From assembly GCA_965199335.1 (NCBI GenBank), contig CBDAQZ010000003.1:434001-498000 (forward strand): a DNA stretch of 64,000 nt, given 5' to 3'. Made by a program: the position numbers and the translations under genes. This document shows, piece by piece, positions 8,082-21,199 of the stretch. Within the stretch, counting starts at the first letter, position 1; each line of letters begins with the position of its first letter. The notes beneath the pieces are model-generated. The model saw only the letters and a list, made by a program, of their open reading frames with translations. It did no database searches and was not told where the DNA came from. Source of the stretch: CBDAQV01 sp965199335. Its GTDB lineage: Bacteria > Pseudomonadota > Alphaproteobacteria > CALMVH01.

Positions 8082-8480
8082 TCAGATCAGGCGGATGATG
8101 AAATAGGCGGCGGTCGCAGCACCCCCCGTCGCAAAGGTGCCCCAGGCCATGTCGACCAGCGATACAACGGGCGACCAGCCGGAAAGCGTCGCCAGATTGG
8201 TCATGTCGTATGTCCCATAGGCCACCAGCCCCAGCAGGGCGCCCGCCCACAGGGCGCGTATCCAGCTGCCCGCCTCCAGTGCCGGCAGGACGGCGAATAC
8301 CACGATCCCAACAACATAGACCAGATAGAACAACCCGGCGACCGGCAGGTTTGGCTTGTCCATCAGCAGTCCGCCCAGGTGTTTTTTGTAGACAGGGGCC
8401 AAAGACAGGGACAGCCACGCGAAATCCATGCCGAAGAACAATACGGCGGTTACCATGTAGGCGATCAGGTTCTGAATCAT
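8082..8480 (-). CDS. DUF2177 family integral membrane protein
   Basis: 132 aa with four predicted membrane segments (roughly residues 5-27, 47-68, 76-96 and 108-130). The stretches FFGMDFAWLSLSLAPVYKKH, YLVYVVGIVVFAVLPALEAG and AYGTYDMTNLATL are typical of DUF2177, a small inner-membrane family of unknown biochemical function. It is the first gene of the leftward cluster followed by the FAD oxidoreductase, DUF1365 and the CFA-like methyltransferase; this grouping recurs in alphaproteobacteria and is associated with membrane lipid modification. Its start lies 79 bp from the -35 of a divergent promoter at 8560-8588. Confidence 0.82.
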   Translation of the reverse strand: MIQNLIAYMVTAVLFFGMDFAWLSLSLAPVYKKHLGGLLMDKPNLPVAGLFYLVYVVGIVVFAVLPALEAGSWIRALWAGALLGLVAYGTYDMTNLATLSGWSPVVSLVDMAWGTFATGGAATAAYFIIRLI

Positions 8481-8559
8481 GTCGGCTGGTTACTTTCTGT
8501 TATACTCTGCCGTCATATATACCGCTTCGACTGCCGGTCCAGCGCTTTGTGGCAATATC

Positions 8560-8588
8560 TTGACACGGCCATCGATAACAGGTATTAA
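8560..8588 (+). promoter_or_regulatory. Strong sigma-70-type promoter, TTGACA-N17-TATTAA
   Basis: A perfect -35 TTGACA (8560-8565) is followed after exactly 17 bp by TATTAA (8583-8588). Transcription would begin near 8595, giving a leader of about 19 nt to the ATG at 8614. The motif AGGTATTAA is directly repeated at 8580-8588 and 8591-8599, overlapping the -10, which could be an operator. The same hexamers and spacing recur at 21200-21228. Confidence 0.65.
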
Positions 8589-8613
8589 CCAGGTATTAAA
8601 ACCGGAGCATTCA

Positions 8614-9321
8614 ATGTCTCAGTTCGTAAGCAACACGGTTATGGTAGCTGCCGACGTGGCAAGCTGGGCTGGTTTCAGCGCCCACAGACTGGTGGAAAAA
8701 TTTGCTCCGAGCGCCGAGCCTCATCTCGCGGCGCAGACTCTTTTCCATGTTGCGATTGCAGCGCCGCGCGATGCGCTTCCCGACGTTCTCGAACAATTTG
8801 CCGATGCAAACCTGCGCGCCGCTACACAGATATCGCCGATTTCAGGCGCGACGGATCCTCAACCCGCCCTGCGGCGCGCCAACGAACTGGCCGACTCCAC
8901 AAGGGGCGACCTTAGCGAATGCGGCATACTAAGTTTTCTCGACATCGCCGCCAAAACGGATAACCACGGTTCGAACTTCGAAGTTTTATCACAATTCCTG
9001 CGCCCGAAGATCGACGTATTGGAGGTAACGTCTCCCACCGTAAAAAAGATGCACGCTATCTGGGATACGGTGGTGGCAAGCCGGATGACCAACATCACGC
9101 CGGAAACTTTCGCCGAGACATTCGATACTCTTACAAGCTTGCGCCACAGCAAGGAACTGGCGCCCAAGGCAGAAGCATTTCTGAGCAAGAAGGCAGATAT
9201 CGCCGCCCTGATGGAAGAAAAATTCCCGGGTATTCCGCTGTACAAGGAACCAGCTATAAAAGAGAATCCTCTATCGGCTGCCTACAGAGCGAATGAGTTA
9301 GGCTACACCCTCGTTTCCTGA
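8614..9321 (+). CDS. Uncharacterised mostly helical protein, 235 aa
   Basis: The start ATG at 8614 is chosen because GGAG lies 6 bp upstream and a near-consensus promoter ends 25 bp before it; the frame is open further upstream but that would cross the promoter. The 235-residue product (MSQFVSNTVMVAADVASWAG...) has no signal peptide, clear membrane segment or recognised domain; it looks soluble and alpha-helical with an acidic middle. Its style resembles the proteins at 18923-19960 and 20020-21174, and its promoter matches the one at 21200-21228. I do not recognise a family. It stands alone between the lipid cluster and clpB. Confidence 0.65.
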   Translation: MSQFVSNTVMVAADVASWAGFSAHRLVEKFAPSAEPHLAAQTLFHVAIAAPRDALPDVLEQFADANLRAATQISPISGATDPQPALRRANELADSTRGDLSECGILSFLDIAAKTDNHGSNFEVLSQFLRPKIDVLEVTSPTVKKMHAIWDTVVASRMTNITPETFAETFDTLTSLRHSKELAPKAEAFLSKKADIAALMEEKFPGIPLYKEPAIKENPLSAAYRANELGYTLVS

Positions 9322-9433
9322 CCTTGCACCTGCCGAATATCGCCACCACCTAAGCCTCACGCTGTACCCCACGGGTATGGCTGTGTTAGACTTTGAGCGC
9401 CGATCACGGAGCTCGCAGCGATAGGGTGTCAGG

Positions 9434-12028
<2,595 letters not shown>

Positions 12029-12129
12029 GGAAGCGCGCGCAGAATCCACATTGTCACCATCTTGCGGCCATCCTTAGCACAAGTTTTGCATCGATTGTCT
12101 CGTTCAAGGCAAAAGCGCCAAGCTGAGAT

Positions 12130-13228
12130 ATGACGCGGGATACGACTATGGAGAGTTCCATGTGCAGCCATTCCACTCTGAAACAGATCGACCTGGAACC
12201 GGGCGTACCGGTCGACGCTGCGGAGCTGCTGCAGCTGCTGGACTCCAACGTCGACAACCACGCCTTCATCCTGCTGGACCGTACCGGCGTGATCCGGAAA
12301 TGGAACAAGGGGGCGGAGCTTCTGCTCGGCTATTCCGAAAGGGAGGTCCTCGGCACATCGGGTTCCTTCCTGTTCGGCAGGGGCAATGAGGGCATCCTCG
12401 CCCTGAAAGACGATCTGGACAAGGCGCTGGTCCAGGGTCGCCTGTCCGCCGAGCGCAATTACTCTTCCAAGACCGGTTCGCGCTTCTGGGCGGCATCGAC
12501 CATGATCCCCCTGCGCGACGAGGCGGGACAGCTGCGCGGTTTCGCCAACACCATCGTGGACATCAGCAATTGGAAGCTGACCGAGGAGCTGATGCGCTAC
12601 GAGCGGCTGAACGCCAGCGCCGCGGCCGAGAAGATCGTCGACCTGAACCGGTTGCTCAGGGACGAGATGATCGAGGTCCATCACCGCATCAAGAACAGTT
12701 TCCAGACTTTGGCCTCGCAGCTGGAGATACAGATCGGGCGCAAGGGCGTCGATGCCTCCGGCGAGGATTACCGCAAGGTGGCGCTGCATGTGCGGTCGCT
12801 GGCCGCCATCCAGGATGTCCTGACGCAAAGCGCCATCAAGGCCAATGAGTTCGGTCAGATGAGCGTTTCCGACTTCCTGAACCGCATCATACCGCTGGTA
12901 CAAAGTACCGTGCCCGACCGCAGGCTGACCGCCCGGATCGACGATCTGCAATTGCCGACCGCGATGGTCACATCGCTGTCCCTGCTGCTCAGCGAGTTGA
13001 TCAGCAACGCGATCAAGCATGGCAATGGCGGCATAGATGTGAGTTTTACAGTGAAGGCGGATATCGCCACACTGGTCGTAAGCAACGAGGGAAATAACCT
13101 GCCTTCCGATTTCGACCCGATAGAATCGGCCAATACCGGGCTATTGCTGATCGACCGCCTGGCACACAGCAATCTGCGCGGCATGGTGCAGTTTGAAAAC
13201 CGGAAACCGTCCGGTGTCCGCGTCACCG

Positions 13229-13254
<26 letters not shown>
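12130..13254 (+). CDS. PAS-domain sensor histidine kinase (HisKA_2 type)
   Basis: 374 aa, soluble. Residues about 30-150 form a PAS domain (HAFILLDRTGVIRKWNKGAELLLGY, then FANTIVDISNWK at its end). The dimerisation/phosphoacceptor segment EVHHRIKNSFQTLASQLEIQ belongs to the HisKA_2 class rather than the classical HisKA, with the phosphorylated histidine in VHHRIKN. The ATP-binding domain shows LLSELISNAIKHGNGG (N box) and a modified G region. HisKA_2/HWE kinases in alphaproteobacteria often feed the general stress response through PhyR-type partners, but none is visible here. Starts at 12148 or 12160 are alternatives; GGAGAG precedes the latter. Its 3' end overlaps the convergent ABC exporter gene by 26 nt. 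Confidence 0.87.
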
Positions 13255-15073
<1,819 letters not shown>

Positions 15074-15121
15074 GGGATGGATTGTTTATGGCACTGAAAC
15101 AAGGCGGGCAAGTTCGATCTG

Positions 15122-15228
15122 CCCCCCCTCTCCCAGCGGGAGGGGGTTGGGTGAGGGGCTGATTGAGGCAGCTGCGGCCCTTCCCCCGCCCGGCTACGCC
15201 AGTCGACCCCTCCCACGGGGAGAGGTCA
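15122..15228. repeat. Intergenic GC-rich palindromic repeat, copy A
   Basis: The space between the ABC exporter and the glycosyltransferase is filled by inverted modules: CTCTCCC-type arms paired with GGGAGAG-type arms at both ends and a central GAGGGGCTGATTGAGG segment. The same modules (CCTCTCCC...GGGAGAGGTC, GTGAGGGGCTGATT) occur at 28994-29094. It is likely a dispersed REP/MITE-like element that could also act as a hairpin terminator. Confidence 0.7.
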
Positions 15229-17115
15229 GAATAACCGCCGCCCCCATCGGGCCAGAGCATACAGCGCCGGATATTTCGCCAACCGTTCGGCAAGCCGGTT
15301 ACGTTTCGCAATGCGGTCGCCGCCGGTGGCGCGGCGCAAATCGCCGACGGTCGTGCACCATTGCATCTGGTCCTGGCGCGCCGTGACCCTGGGGTAATAA
15401 TCGTGGATCATCCGCATGCGCCGGCGCCGCACTTCGGGATCGGCGGGGGTACGATAGAGCGACGTGGTCTTTTCCACGGTTTCGAAATCGCCCGCCAGCG
15501 CGTAACGCTGCCACAGGTCCCAGTCTTCCAGGTTCTCCAGCTCCTCGGCGAAACCGCCATAGGTTTCGTACAGGATGCGATCGAACAGCGCGGCCTGGAT
15601 CGGAATGTAATTTTCCTGCCACAGGCGCACGCGGTCGAAGCTTTGCGCCAACCGCGCCTGCGGTCTTTTTTCGCGATAGGGCACCCAGTTGTCGCACGCA
15701 AACTTGGTCTCGACATCCCAGGCGTGTCCGTAGACCAGATGTGCGCGGCCGGCCAGCAACGCCTCGACCATCGTCTCGACATGGTCGGCGAACAGCAGAT
15801 CGTCGTCGTCCAGGAAGCCGATATATTTGCCGCGCGCCAGAGCCAGCCCGACATTGCCGGTATAGCAGCGGCCGCGGCGCGGCGCGGAATAATAGATGAT
15901 GTCCAGATCGCTGGTCTCGCTCAGCCGGGCGCAGAACTCGGCGGCCGTGCTGCCGCCATCCTCGACCACGACCAGTTCCAGCGGGCGATAGGTCTGCAGC
16001 CCTGCCGAATGGATCGCCTCGCGCAGCAGCGGCAGTCGGCCTGGATAGGTGCGGATGACCAAAGTGACCGGTGGCCGCTCCGGCAGCTCGTCCGTCGCCG
16101 CCGCGACGAACGCACCGTGGCGTTGCGGCACGTAATCCCAGTTGCGAAAGGAAAAAGGCCGTCCTTTGCGCGCGCGCGACGCCAGGAAATGCCAGCCATG
16201 CGTGGCGATGGCGCCGTAATTGCGCAGCAGCTTCCCGGTCTTGCCCGGAAAGCGCTGGCGATGCACCAGCAGCGCGGCCTGCATTGCCAGCCCGGCGGCG
16301 ATATCCCACAGGCTGCCGTAGCGCAGGCGCAGGTACATGTTGCCCAGCGCGCCTTGGAAATACTGCGTCTCCTTGACCTCGTTCGCCGACGCGTAGCTGT
16401 AGTGCCAGACCACCGCGCGTGGGCAGTAGCGCAGCTTCCACCCCCTGGCGCGCAGGCGGCCGGACAGGTCCACGTCTTCGCCATACATGAATATCTTCTC
16501 GTCGAATCCCTTCACGTCGGCGAAAGCCTTGCGGCGCAGCAGTAGACAGGCGGCGGACGACCATTTCGTCGTCTGGGTGATGATGTCGTAGGCCTTGGGA
16601 TGCTCGTACGGTTTCTGCCGGCATTCCCACGAGCCGATATCGGCGGGACCGGATACGGCGGTGCTGACCAGCCGCGTCAGCGTATCGGGCTCGAAGGACA
16701 GGTCGATATTCGTGACCAGCACGAACTCGGAATTTCCTGCCGTCAGCGCGCGGTTATGCCCCGCGCCGAATCCCCTGTTCTCGCGGTGCTCGATGCTGCA
16801 TGAGGCGAGGCGTGTCTGGAACGGCAGCACGGCGTCGACCAGCGCCTCGATCTCGCTATCGTCTGGCGTATGATCGGTCAGGATCAGGTTGATCTTTTCC
16901 AGCGGATAGTTCTGCGCCTCCAGGCTTGCGAAGAACGAGGCGAACCAGCGCCGCGACTTGAATGTCACCACCGACACGTCGATCGGCGGCATGGCGTCGA
17001 GGTCGACGGCGAACAGCACCGGCTCCTTCTGTGGCGCTTCCTGCAACCGCTCGGGCTCGATCTGCGGCGCGATGCCCTCGACCAGGGGCACCGGATCGTC
17101 TGGGGTGGCGTCCAT
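15226..17115 (-). CDS. Tandem-domain family 2 glycosyltransferase
   Basis: 629 aa with two GT-A modules. The first (about 45-330) starts IDVSVVTFKSRRWF, has the donor-site LVTNIDLSF and the rhamnosyltransferase-like stretches ENRGFGAGHNRAL and FMYGEDVDLSGRLRARG. The second (about 350-600) starts PVTLVIRTYPGRLPLLREAI and has a classic DxD in FLDDDDLLFADH. No membrane segment is obvious, so it should act in the cytoplasm or at the inner face, transferring sugars from nucleotide donors to a glycan such as O-antigen or capsule. Having two modules suggests addition of two residues or alternating linkage. Acceptor and sugars are unknown. Confidence 0.88.
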   Translation of the reverse strand: MDATPDDPVPLVEGIAPQIEPERLQEAPQKEPVLFAVDLDAMPPIDVSVVTFKSRRWFASFFASLEAQNYPLEKINLILTDHTPDDSEIEALVDAVLPFQTRLASCSIEHRENRGFGAGHNRALTAGNSEFVLVTNIDLSFEPDTLTRLVSTAVSGPADIGSWECRQKPYEHPKAYDIITQTTKWSSAACLLLRRKAFADVKGFDEKIFMYGEDVDLSGRLRARGWKLRYCPRAVVWHYSYASANEVKETQYFQGALGNMYLRLRYGSLWDIAAGLAMQAALLVHRQRFPGKTGKLLRNYGAIATHGWHFLASRARKGRPFSFRNWDYVPQRHGAFVAAATDELPERPPVTLVIRTYPGRLPLLREAIHSAGLQTYRPLELVVVEDGGSTAAEFCARLSETSDLDIIYYSAPRRGRCYTGNVGLALARGKYIGFLDDDDLLFADHVETMVEALLAGRAHLVYGHAWDVETKFACDNWVPYREKRPQARLAQSFDRVRLWQENYIPIQAALFDRILYETYGGFAEELENLEDWDLWQRYALAGDFETVEKTTSLYRTPADPEVRRRRMRMIHDYYPRVTARQDQMQWCTTVGDLRRATGGDRIAKRNRLAERLAKYPALYALARWGRRLF

Positions 17116-17123
17116 CGATGATC

Positions 17124-17981
17124 CTAGGACATGATGTCCGGCCCGGACAGGCCGAGGAAGGCATCGCGGTCGATGGGGTTACGGCCCGATCCCAGCTGGT
17201 GGCGCAGCAGCTTGAGCGCAGCACCGGCATCTTCGGGCGTAGGGCGTCTTTTCAGGATGAGTTTTTCTCGCGTCGCATTGCGGTCCGCCAGCGCGCGATC
17301 CAGCGGCATTTCACGCACCATCATCGCCTTGCCGTCGGCATGAATGACCGTGTTCGCACCCGTCCAGATCATGACATGACCCGGCAGGAACAGAAGGTCG
17401 CCGGATTCAAGTGCGTCGAATGTCGTGTCGCTTTGCAATACCTTGCGCTGGGGCCCGGCATTCTTTGGCAATTTTATCCCTTCGGCGGCAAAAGCGAGCT
17501 GTGTCAGCGAAGAACAATCCAGTCCTTCGGATGAGCGGCCACCCCATTTGTAAGGCACCCCGGCGAACATGCGCGCCACGGTGACCGGGTCGGCACGGAA
17601 CTCGTTCATCGGCGCTATGGTTGCGGCATGCAGATAACCGTGAGCCGTCCGCGCATAATCGCCGTCGCTATCTGCCACCGCGACTTTCGACAAGAAGCTG
17701 AGCCGGCCCAGCGCCTGTGACTTGAAGCTCGCATCGCGATACAGAAAACTGCCCAGCGTCGTCACGACATGTGTCGGTTCATCTCCCGGGCCGGTGGCAT
17801 TCGCCGCCACATATCCCGTATGCCGGTCGGCCAGGTTCTCGACGCGCGTCCAGTCCCTGCCGCGATCGACGATCCTGACCTGCTCGCCATGCAGCAATTC
17901 GCTGATCAGCGGCCCGTGCCCGTCCGGCTCGCTGCGCAGCGCCGCCAGCGGGGCGGTTATGTATTCCAACTCGGCCATCAT
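17124..17981 (-). CDS. NlpC/P60-family cell-wall peptidase with SH3-like domains
   Basis: 285 aa from the ATG at 17981, which overlaps the stop of the upstream LD-carboxypeptidase by 4 nt (ATGA); a longer open frame exists but lies inside that gene. Residues 1-130 look like two SH3b modules (RSEPDGHGPLISELLHGEQV and FLYRDASFKSQALGRL). The catalytic domain has the cysteine in GLDCSSLTQLAF and the histidine in GHVMIWTG, with a further HADG. NlpC/P60 enzymes cut the gamma-D-Glu to diamino acid bond of peptidoglycan stem peptides. No signal peptide is visible, so with its partner it probably processes recycled muropeptides in the cytoplasm. Confidence 0.9.
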   Translation of the reverse strand: MMAELEYITAPLAALRSEPDGHGPLISELLHGEQVRIVDRGRDWTRVENLADRHTGYVAANATGPGDEPTHVVTTLGSFLYRDASFKSQALGRLSFLSKVAVADSDGDYARTAHGYLHAATIAPMNEFRADPVTVARMFAGVPYKWGGRSSEGLDCSSLTQLAFAAEGIKLPKNAGPQRKVLQSDTTFDALESGDLLFLPGHVMIWTGANTVIHADGKAMMVREMPLDRALADRNATREKLILKRRPTPEDAGAALKLLRHQLGSGRNPIDRDAFLGLSGPDIMS

Positions 17982-18853
17982 CCCTCGGCATCGATCCGGA
18001 CCAGGTCGCCGGAGCATAGCATAGTGCAGCGCGCACCGAAAACGATTGGCTGATTGGTCACGCCGTGACCGAACGGCGCGCCGCAGGCCACGGGGATGGC
18101 CCGCCCGTTCAGGTGGTGCAGCGCGATCTGCGGCACGGTCAGGCCGAAGGGCGGGTCGTTGTCCTTCATCGCATCGAAGCCCCCCAGAACCAGCCCGGCG
18201 ATGCGGTTCAGAACCCCCGCCTCGGCCAGATGCAGGAACATGCGGTCGACGGCGTAGAGATATTCCTCCACATCCTCGAGCATCAGGATCGCGCCGTCCC
18301 ATTCCGGTTCGTCAAGCGTGCCGATCAGCCGGGTCAGGATCGAAAGGTTGCCGACGATCGTCCGGCCCTCGGCCCTGCCAGCCTGGACCATGTTCGCGGG
18401 CTCGTCCGAAGTCCACTTGAAGGCGAAATTGTCATGCTCCATCCGCGCCAGCAGGGTATCCACCGCGTCCTGCTTGCCCACGGCCATCAGATCCACCGGC
18501 ATCGGTCCGTGCACCGCCTTGCCCAGTTTGTATTTCGCCACATGTGCCAGCAGATAGGTCTGGTCGCTGTAGCCCGCCAGCACCTTCGGGCCCCGCGCCA
18601 GGCGTCCACGGACATGCGGCAGGATGCGGCCCGCCCCGTACCCGCCGCGCGCGCACCACAATGTTTCGGAGCCGCTGTTCCAGGCGCGGATGAAATCGTA
18701 GGCGCGCTGGTCGTCGCTGCCGGCGAATATGCCGTCGCGCAAATGGCACGCGGGGGCGACCAGCAGCGTCAGCCCCGCCTGCGTGGCCCTACCGACAGCA
18801 CGCGATATTGTTTCCCGCTCTATGAACCGCGCCGGGGAGATGATCTCGATCAC
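17978..18853 (-). CDS. ldcA: LD-carboxypeptidase (peptidase S66, muropeptide recycling)
   Basis: 291 aa. The S66 elements are present: CARGGYGAGRILPHV, the nucleophile serine in GYSDQTYLL, the glutamate in LEDVEEYLYAVDRM and the histidine in PFGHGVTNQPIVFG. The enzyme removes the terminal D-alanine from cytoplasmic murein tetrapeptides so that the tripeptide can be reused. It overlaps the NlpC/P60 gene by 4 nt, indicating a two-gene recycling operon. The start at 18853 (ATGATCGAG) gives the expected N-terminus with the substrate strand IEIISPARF. Confidence 0.9.
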   Translation of the reverse strand: MIEIISPARFIERETISRAVGRATQAGLTLLVAPACHLRDGIFAGSDDQRAYDFIRAWNSGSETLWCARGGYGAGRILPHVRGRLARGPKVLAGYSDQTYLLAHVAKYKLGKAVHGPMPVDLMAVGKQDAVDTLLARMEHDNFAFKWTSDEPANMVQAGRAEGRTIVGNLSILTRLIGTLDEPEWDGAILMLEDVEEYLYAVDRMFLHLAEAGVLNRIAGLVLGGFDAMKDNDPPFGLTVPQIALHHLNGRAIPVACGAPFGHGVTNQPIVFGARCTMLCSGDLVRIDAEG

Positions 18854-18922
18854 GATGACAACCTGTTGTGTTGGTCTTGTATCCCATTCGGCACCTGGGC
18901 TGTCTACGGTCTGGCGATGATC

Positions 18923-19960
18923 CTACTTCGGTGCGTACGGGACCATCGGCACGACATGCAGGCCGTTTTCGCTTTGCAGCTGCTCGATCCCAGCGGCGAT
19001 AGAATCCCTGCCGACATCGAGGCCCAGAAATCGCAGGGTGCGGCTGACGGGGCTTAGGTGCCAGAGCTGTTGCCTGATGTAATCGTGCACGCCTGAATTG
19101 TTGTCCCGGTTATGCGACCAGCTCTGCAGAAGTTCTTTGGCGTATACTTTATCGCTGCCGACGAAATCGACCATGCTCTGGCTGACCAGTTGCAGGGCAG
19201 CGGCTTGCCGCTCGCTTCCGGGAAACTCTATATTCGCGATTTCCAGCCCATAGACCGTTTTGTTGTCGCGCGTCGCCACGGTGGGGTCGCGCGCATCCTT
19301 CAGGATGATATTCTCTACCGTGTTGCAGACCGTATCGTCCTGCTGCGCCAGGTTGAAAATAAGATTGGAAGCCTGCGCGAACTTCTCCATCGGGCTTATT
19401 TCGGCATCCGGGTCCTGCAGGATGTCGGCCGCCAGCCTGGTCAACTTCCGGCCCATCTCGGAAAACGCCTTGGCCTGCGCGGCGACTTCATGATGGAACT
19501 CGGCCTTGCGCGGATCGATCGGTTGTGCCTTGGCAAAGAAAATATCCGGCCTGTGCGCCAGATCGTACTGAGCCTCAAGCCTGCTTTCCTCCTCCGCAAT
19601 TGTAAGTTTTACATCCGCGGCACCCGCCCAGGAAGCCCAGTCTTCCATGTAATTCGCCGTGCGGACGGCAAAGTTCAATCGGTTCGAGTCCGTGATTTTC
19701 GTTTCCGGATCGGCAAGAAGCTCATGGCTCAGCATAGCTGCCGACAGGAGCGTTTCCGGCCTTTGCTTATGGGAGTTTCCGAAGATACCGTCGAGCATGC
19801 GCAGCATGACGCCCGGCTTTATCTGCCCGGCAAGAGCCGGCTCGGTGGCACAGCATAGGATCGTGTCTACATCGGGCCGGCTCAGGACCTCGTGAGGATC
19901 CTTCTCGATCCTTTCAGCAAGGGTCCTGAAACCGTCCAGATGTTCATCAGCCATTTTCAT
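18923..19960 (-). CDS. Uncharacterised helical protein, paralogue of 20020-21174
   Basis: 345 aa, no signal peptide or membrane segment, predicted almost entirely helical and acidic. I recognise no named domain. The C-terminal part, TLRFLGLDVGRDSIAAGIEQ, lines up with VLRSLGNVVRDSVVEGIERL of the neighbouring 384-aa protein, and ERQAAALQLVSQSMVDF with EMEAAAILHFAVEEHLIDF, so the two appear to be diverged paralogues. The genes are tandem, 59 bp apart. ATGs at 19960 and 19954 are both possible; a candidate promoter (19967-19995) lies so close that the mRNA would have almost no leader. Function unknown. Confidence 0.72.
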   Translation of the reverse strand: MKMADEHLDGFRTLAERIEKDPHEVLSRPDVDTILCCATEPALAGQIKPGVMLRMLDGIFGNSHKQRPETLLSAAMLSHELLADPETKITDSNRLNFAVRTANYMEDWASWAGAADVKLTIAEEESRLEAQYDLAHRPDIFFAKAQPIDPRKAEFHHEVAAQAKAFSEMGRKLTRLAADILQDPDAEISPMEKFAQASNLIFNLAQQDDTVCNTVENIILKDARDPTVATRDNKTVYGLEIANIEFPGSERQAAALQLVSQSMVDFVGSDKVYAKELLQSWSHNRDNNSGVHDYIRQQLWHLSPVSRTLRFLGLDVGRDSIAAGIEQLQSENGLHVVPMVPYAPK

Positions 19961-19966
19961 GAAAAA

Positions 19967-19995
19967 CTAATAAATCATTAGTCTTATTTAAGCAA
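19967..19995 (-). promoter_or_regulatory. Weak promoter candidate, TTGCTT-N17-TATTAG
   Basis: On the minus strand TTGCTT (19995-19990) and TATTAG (19972-19967) are 17 bp apart. The -10 ends 6 bp before the ATG at 19960, so a transcript from it would be leaderless or begin inside the gene with the ATG at 19954 lost from a normal leader. The AT-rich context supports a promoter region even if this exact pair is wrong. Confidence 0.3.
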
Positions 19996-20019
19996 TAGTT
20001 AACAGACTGTTCCCACGGT

Positions 20020-21174
20020 TTATTCCGGTCCGATGTCCGCCGACGTTATGAAGGCGCGCGAGTTATTCCCAGTTAGACGCTCTATGCCTTCGACCACCGA
20101 ATCACGCACTACATTGCCAAGCGAGCGCAGGACAGTGTGATGTTCGACATTGGAGCGATGGATTTTCGCCGCGATGGAATCGGGCGCTTCGTTCATATGC
20201 AGCTGTTGCGAAATCGTATTGGGCATGACGGTGCCCAATGCGCGCCACATGATATTCATCGGCCGCAGCTGCGCACGCTCGGCAGCGAGGTGCTGCGCGA
20301 GGGCCTGGCTATCAAATTGCTCGCCAAGCGCCTGCGTTATATCGATATACGCTTTCGCATCGCGGTAATCGTCACCAGCGGCCTTGACGATCAAATTGTC
20401 GCCCACCTGCATCGCCTCGGTTTGCCTGGCGTTGCCGAAGGATTTAGTGACGGCAACTGCAAACGCCGTCGCCAATTGATCACTTATGGGATGGCTCTTC
20501 ACAGCTTCCCCGTAGGCTTCGGGATTGCGCAGCCCGTCGAGGACAATACCCGCGACGACATCGCGGGGCATCGGTTCGAGGCTTCTGTTTCGGTCAAGCA
20601 AGGCGCTTGCACCGCGGAAGCGTTCTTCATTTGTCAGCGTTCCCGGCCTCGTATTGGTGACCGCATCGGCGGCAACACCGAGCAACGCCGTTTCGACCTT
20701 GCCGACACCCTTGCTGAAATCGATCAAATGCTCTTCTACGGCGAAGTGCAGTATTGCCGCCGCCTCCATCTCCTCGTCAGGCTTGAACAAGCTCATGAAT
20801 GAAAAAGTGGTAGCTTCCCTGCCGATCGAAGATGCGGCTTGCTCAGCAACAGAGCCAAGCTCATTTATCTCGTTTGCAAAGTTGAATGCGATATTGAGAG
20901 TATCCTGCGGTGTCAGCTGGGTTTTGTGTTTCTGCAACACGCCAAGCAGCTGACGGGCGAAACCGAGTTTCTCCTCCCCTTCTTCCTCGAACTGATAAGC
21001 AACGTTCAGAATATTGATCTGATCGACCGGCTCCAGGCGCTCGAGAACCTTCTCGTCCTTTACGAATTCACAGACCATTGGGCCTGTAACCGGCCCTAGC
21101 CTGACTTCATTGGTTTTTTTCCAGTCCGATATCAATTGGGAAAGCGCTTCGAACTTGAAATCTGCGGTATTCAT
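20020..21174 (-). CDS. Uncharacterised helical protein with strong own promoter
   Basis: 384 aa starting MNTADFKFEALSQLISDWKK. It has no signal peptide, membrane helix or domain that I know; it is acidic and helical, with short repeats of the type LNVAYQFEEEG and LNIAFNFANEI that suggest an alpha-solenoid. An AAGGGG ribosome-binding site and a consensus promoter (21200-21228) precede it. The C-terminus resembles that of the downstream 345-aa protein. The pair may be an operon. Function unknown; similar style to the protein at 8614-9321. Confidence 0.72.
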   Translation of the reverse strand: MNTADFKFEALSQLISDWKKTNEVRLGPVTGPMVCEFVKDEKVLERLEPVDQINILNVAYQFEEEGEEKLGFARQLLGVLQKHKTQLTPQDTLNIAFNFANEINELGSVAEQAASSIGREATTFSFMSLFKPDEEMEAAAILHFAVEEHLIDFSKGVGKVETALLGVAADAVTNTRPGTLTNEERFRGASALLDRNRSLEPMPRDVVAGIVLDGLRNPEAYGEAVKSHPISDQLATAFAVAVTKSFGNARQTEAMQVGDNLIVKAAGDDYRDAKAYIDITQALGEQFDSQALAQHLAAERAQLRPMNIMWRALGTVMPNTISQQLHMNEAPDSIAAKIHRSNVEHHTVLRSLGNVVRDSVVEGIERLTGNNSRAFITSADIGPE

Positions 21175-21199
21175 ATTTTCCCCTTGGATAATTGGGGGC

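Noticed and set aside
9330..9433. A heat-shock (sigma-32) promoter before clpB
   Set aside because: A CTTGCA-N17-CCACCT pair can be drawn but matches the alphaproteobacterial RpoH consensus too poorly to report.
19670..19700. GGTTCGAGTCC, resembling a tRNA T-loop
   Set aside because: It lies inside the coding frame at 18923-19960 and no acceptor stem or anticodon arm can be folded around it.
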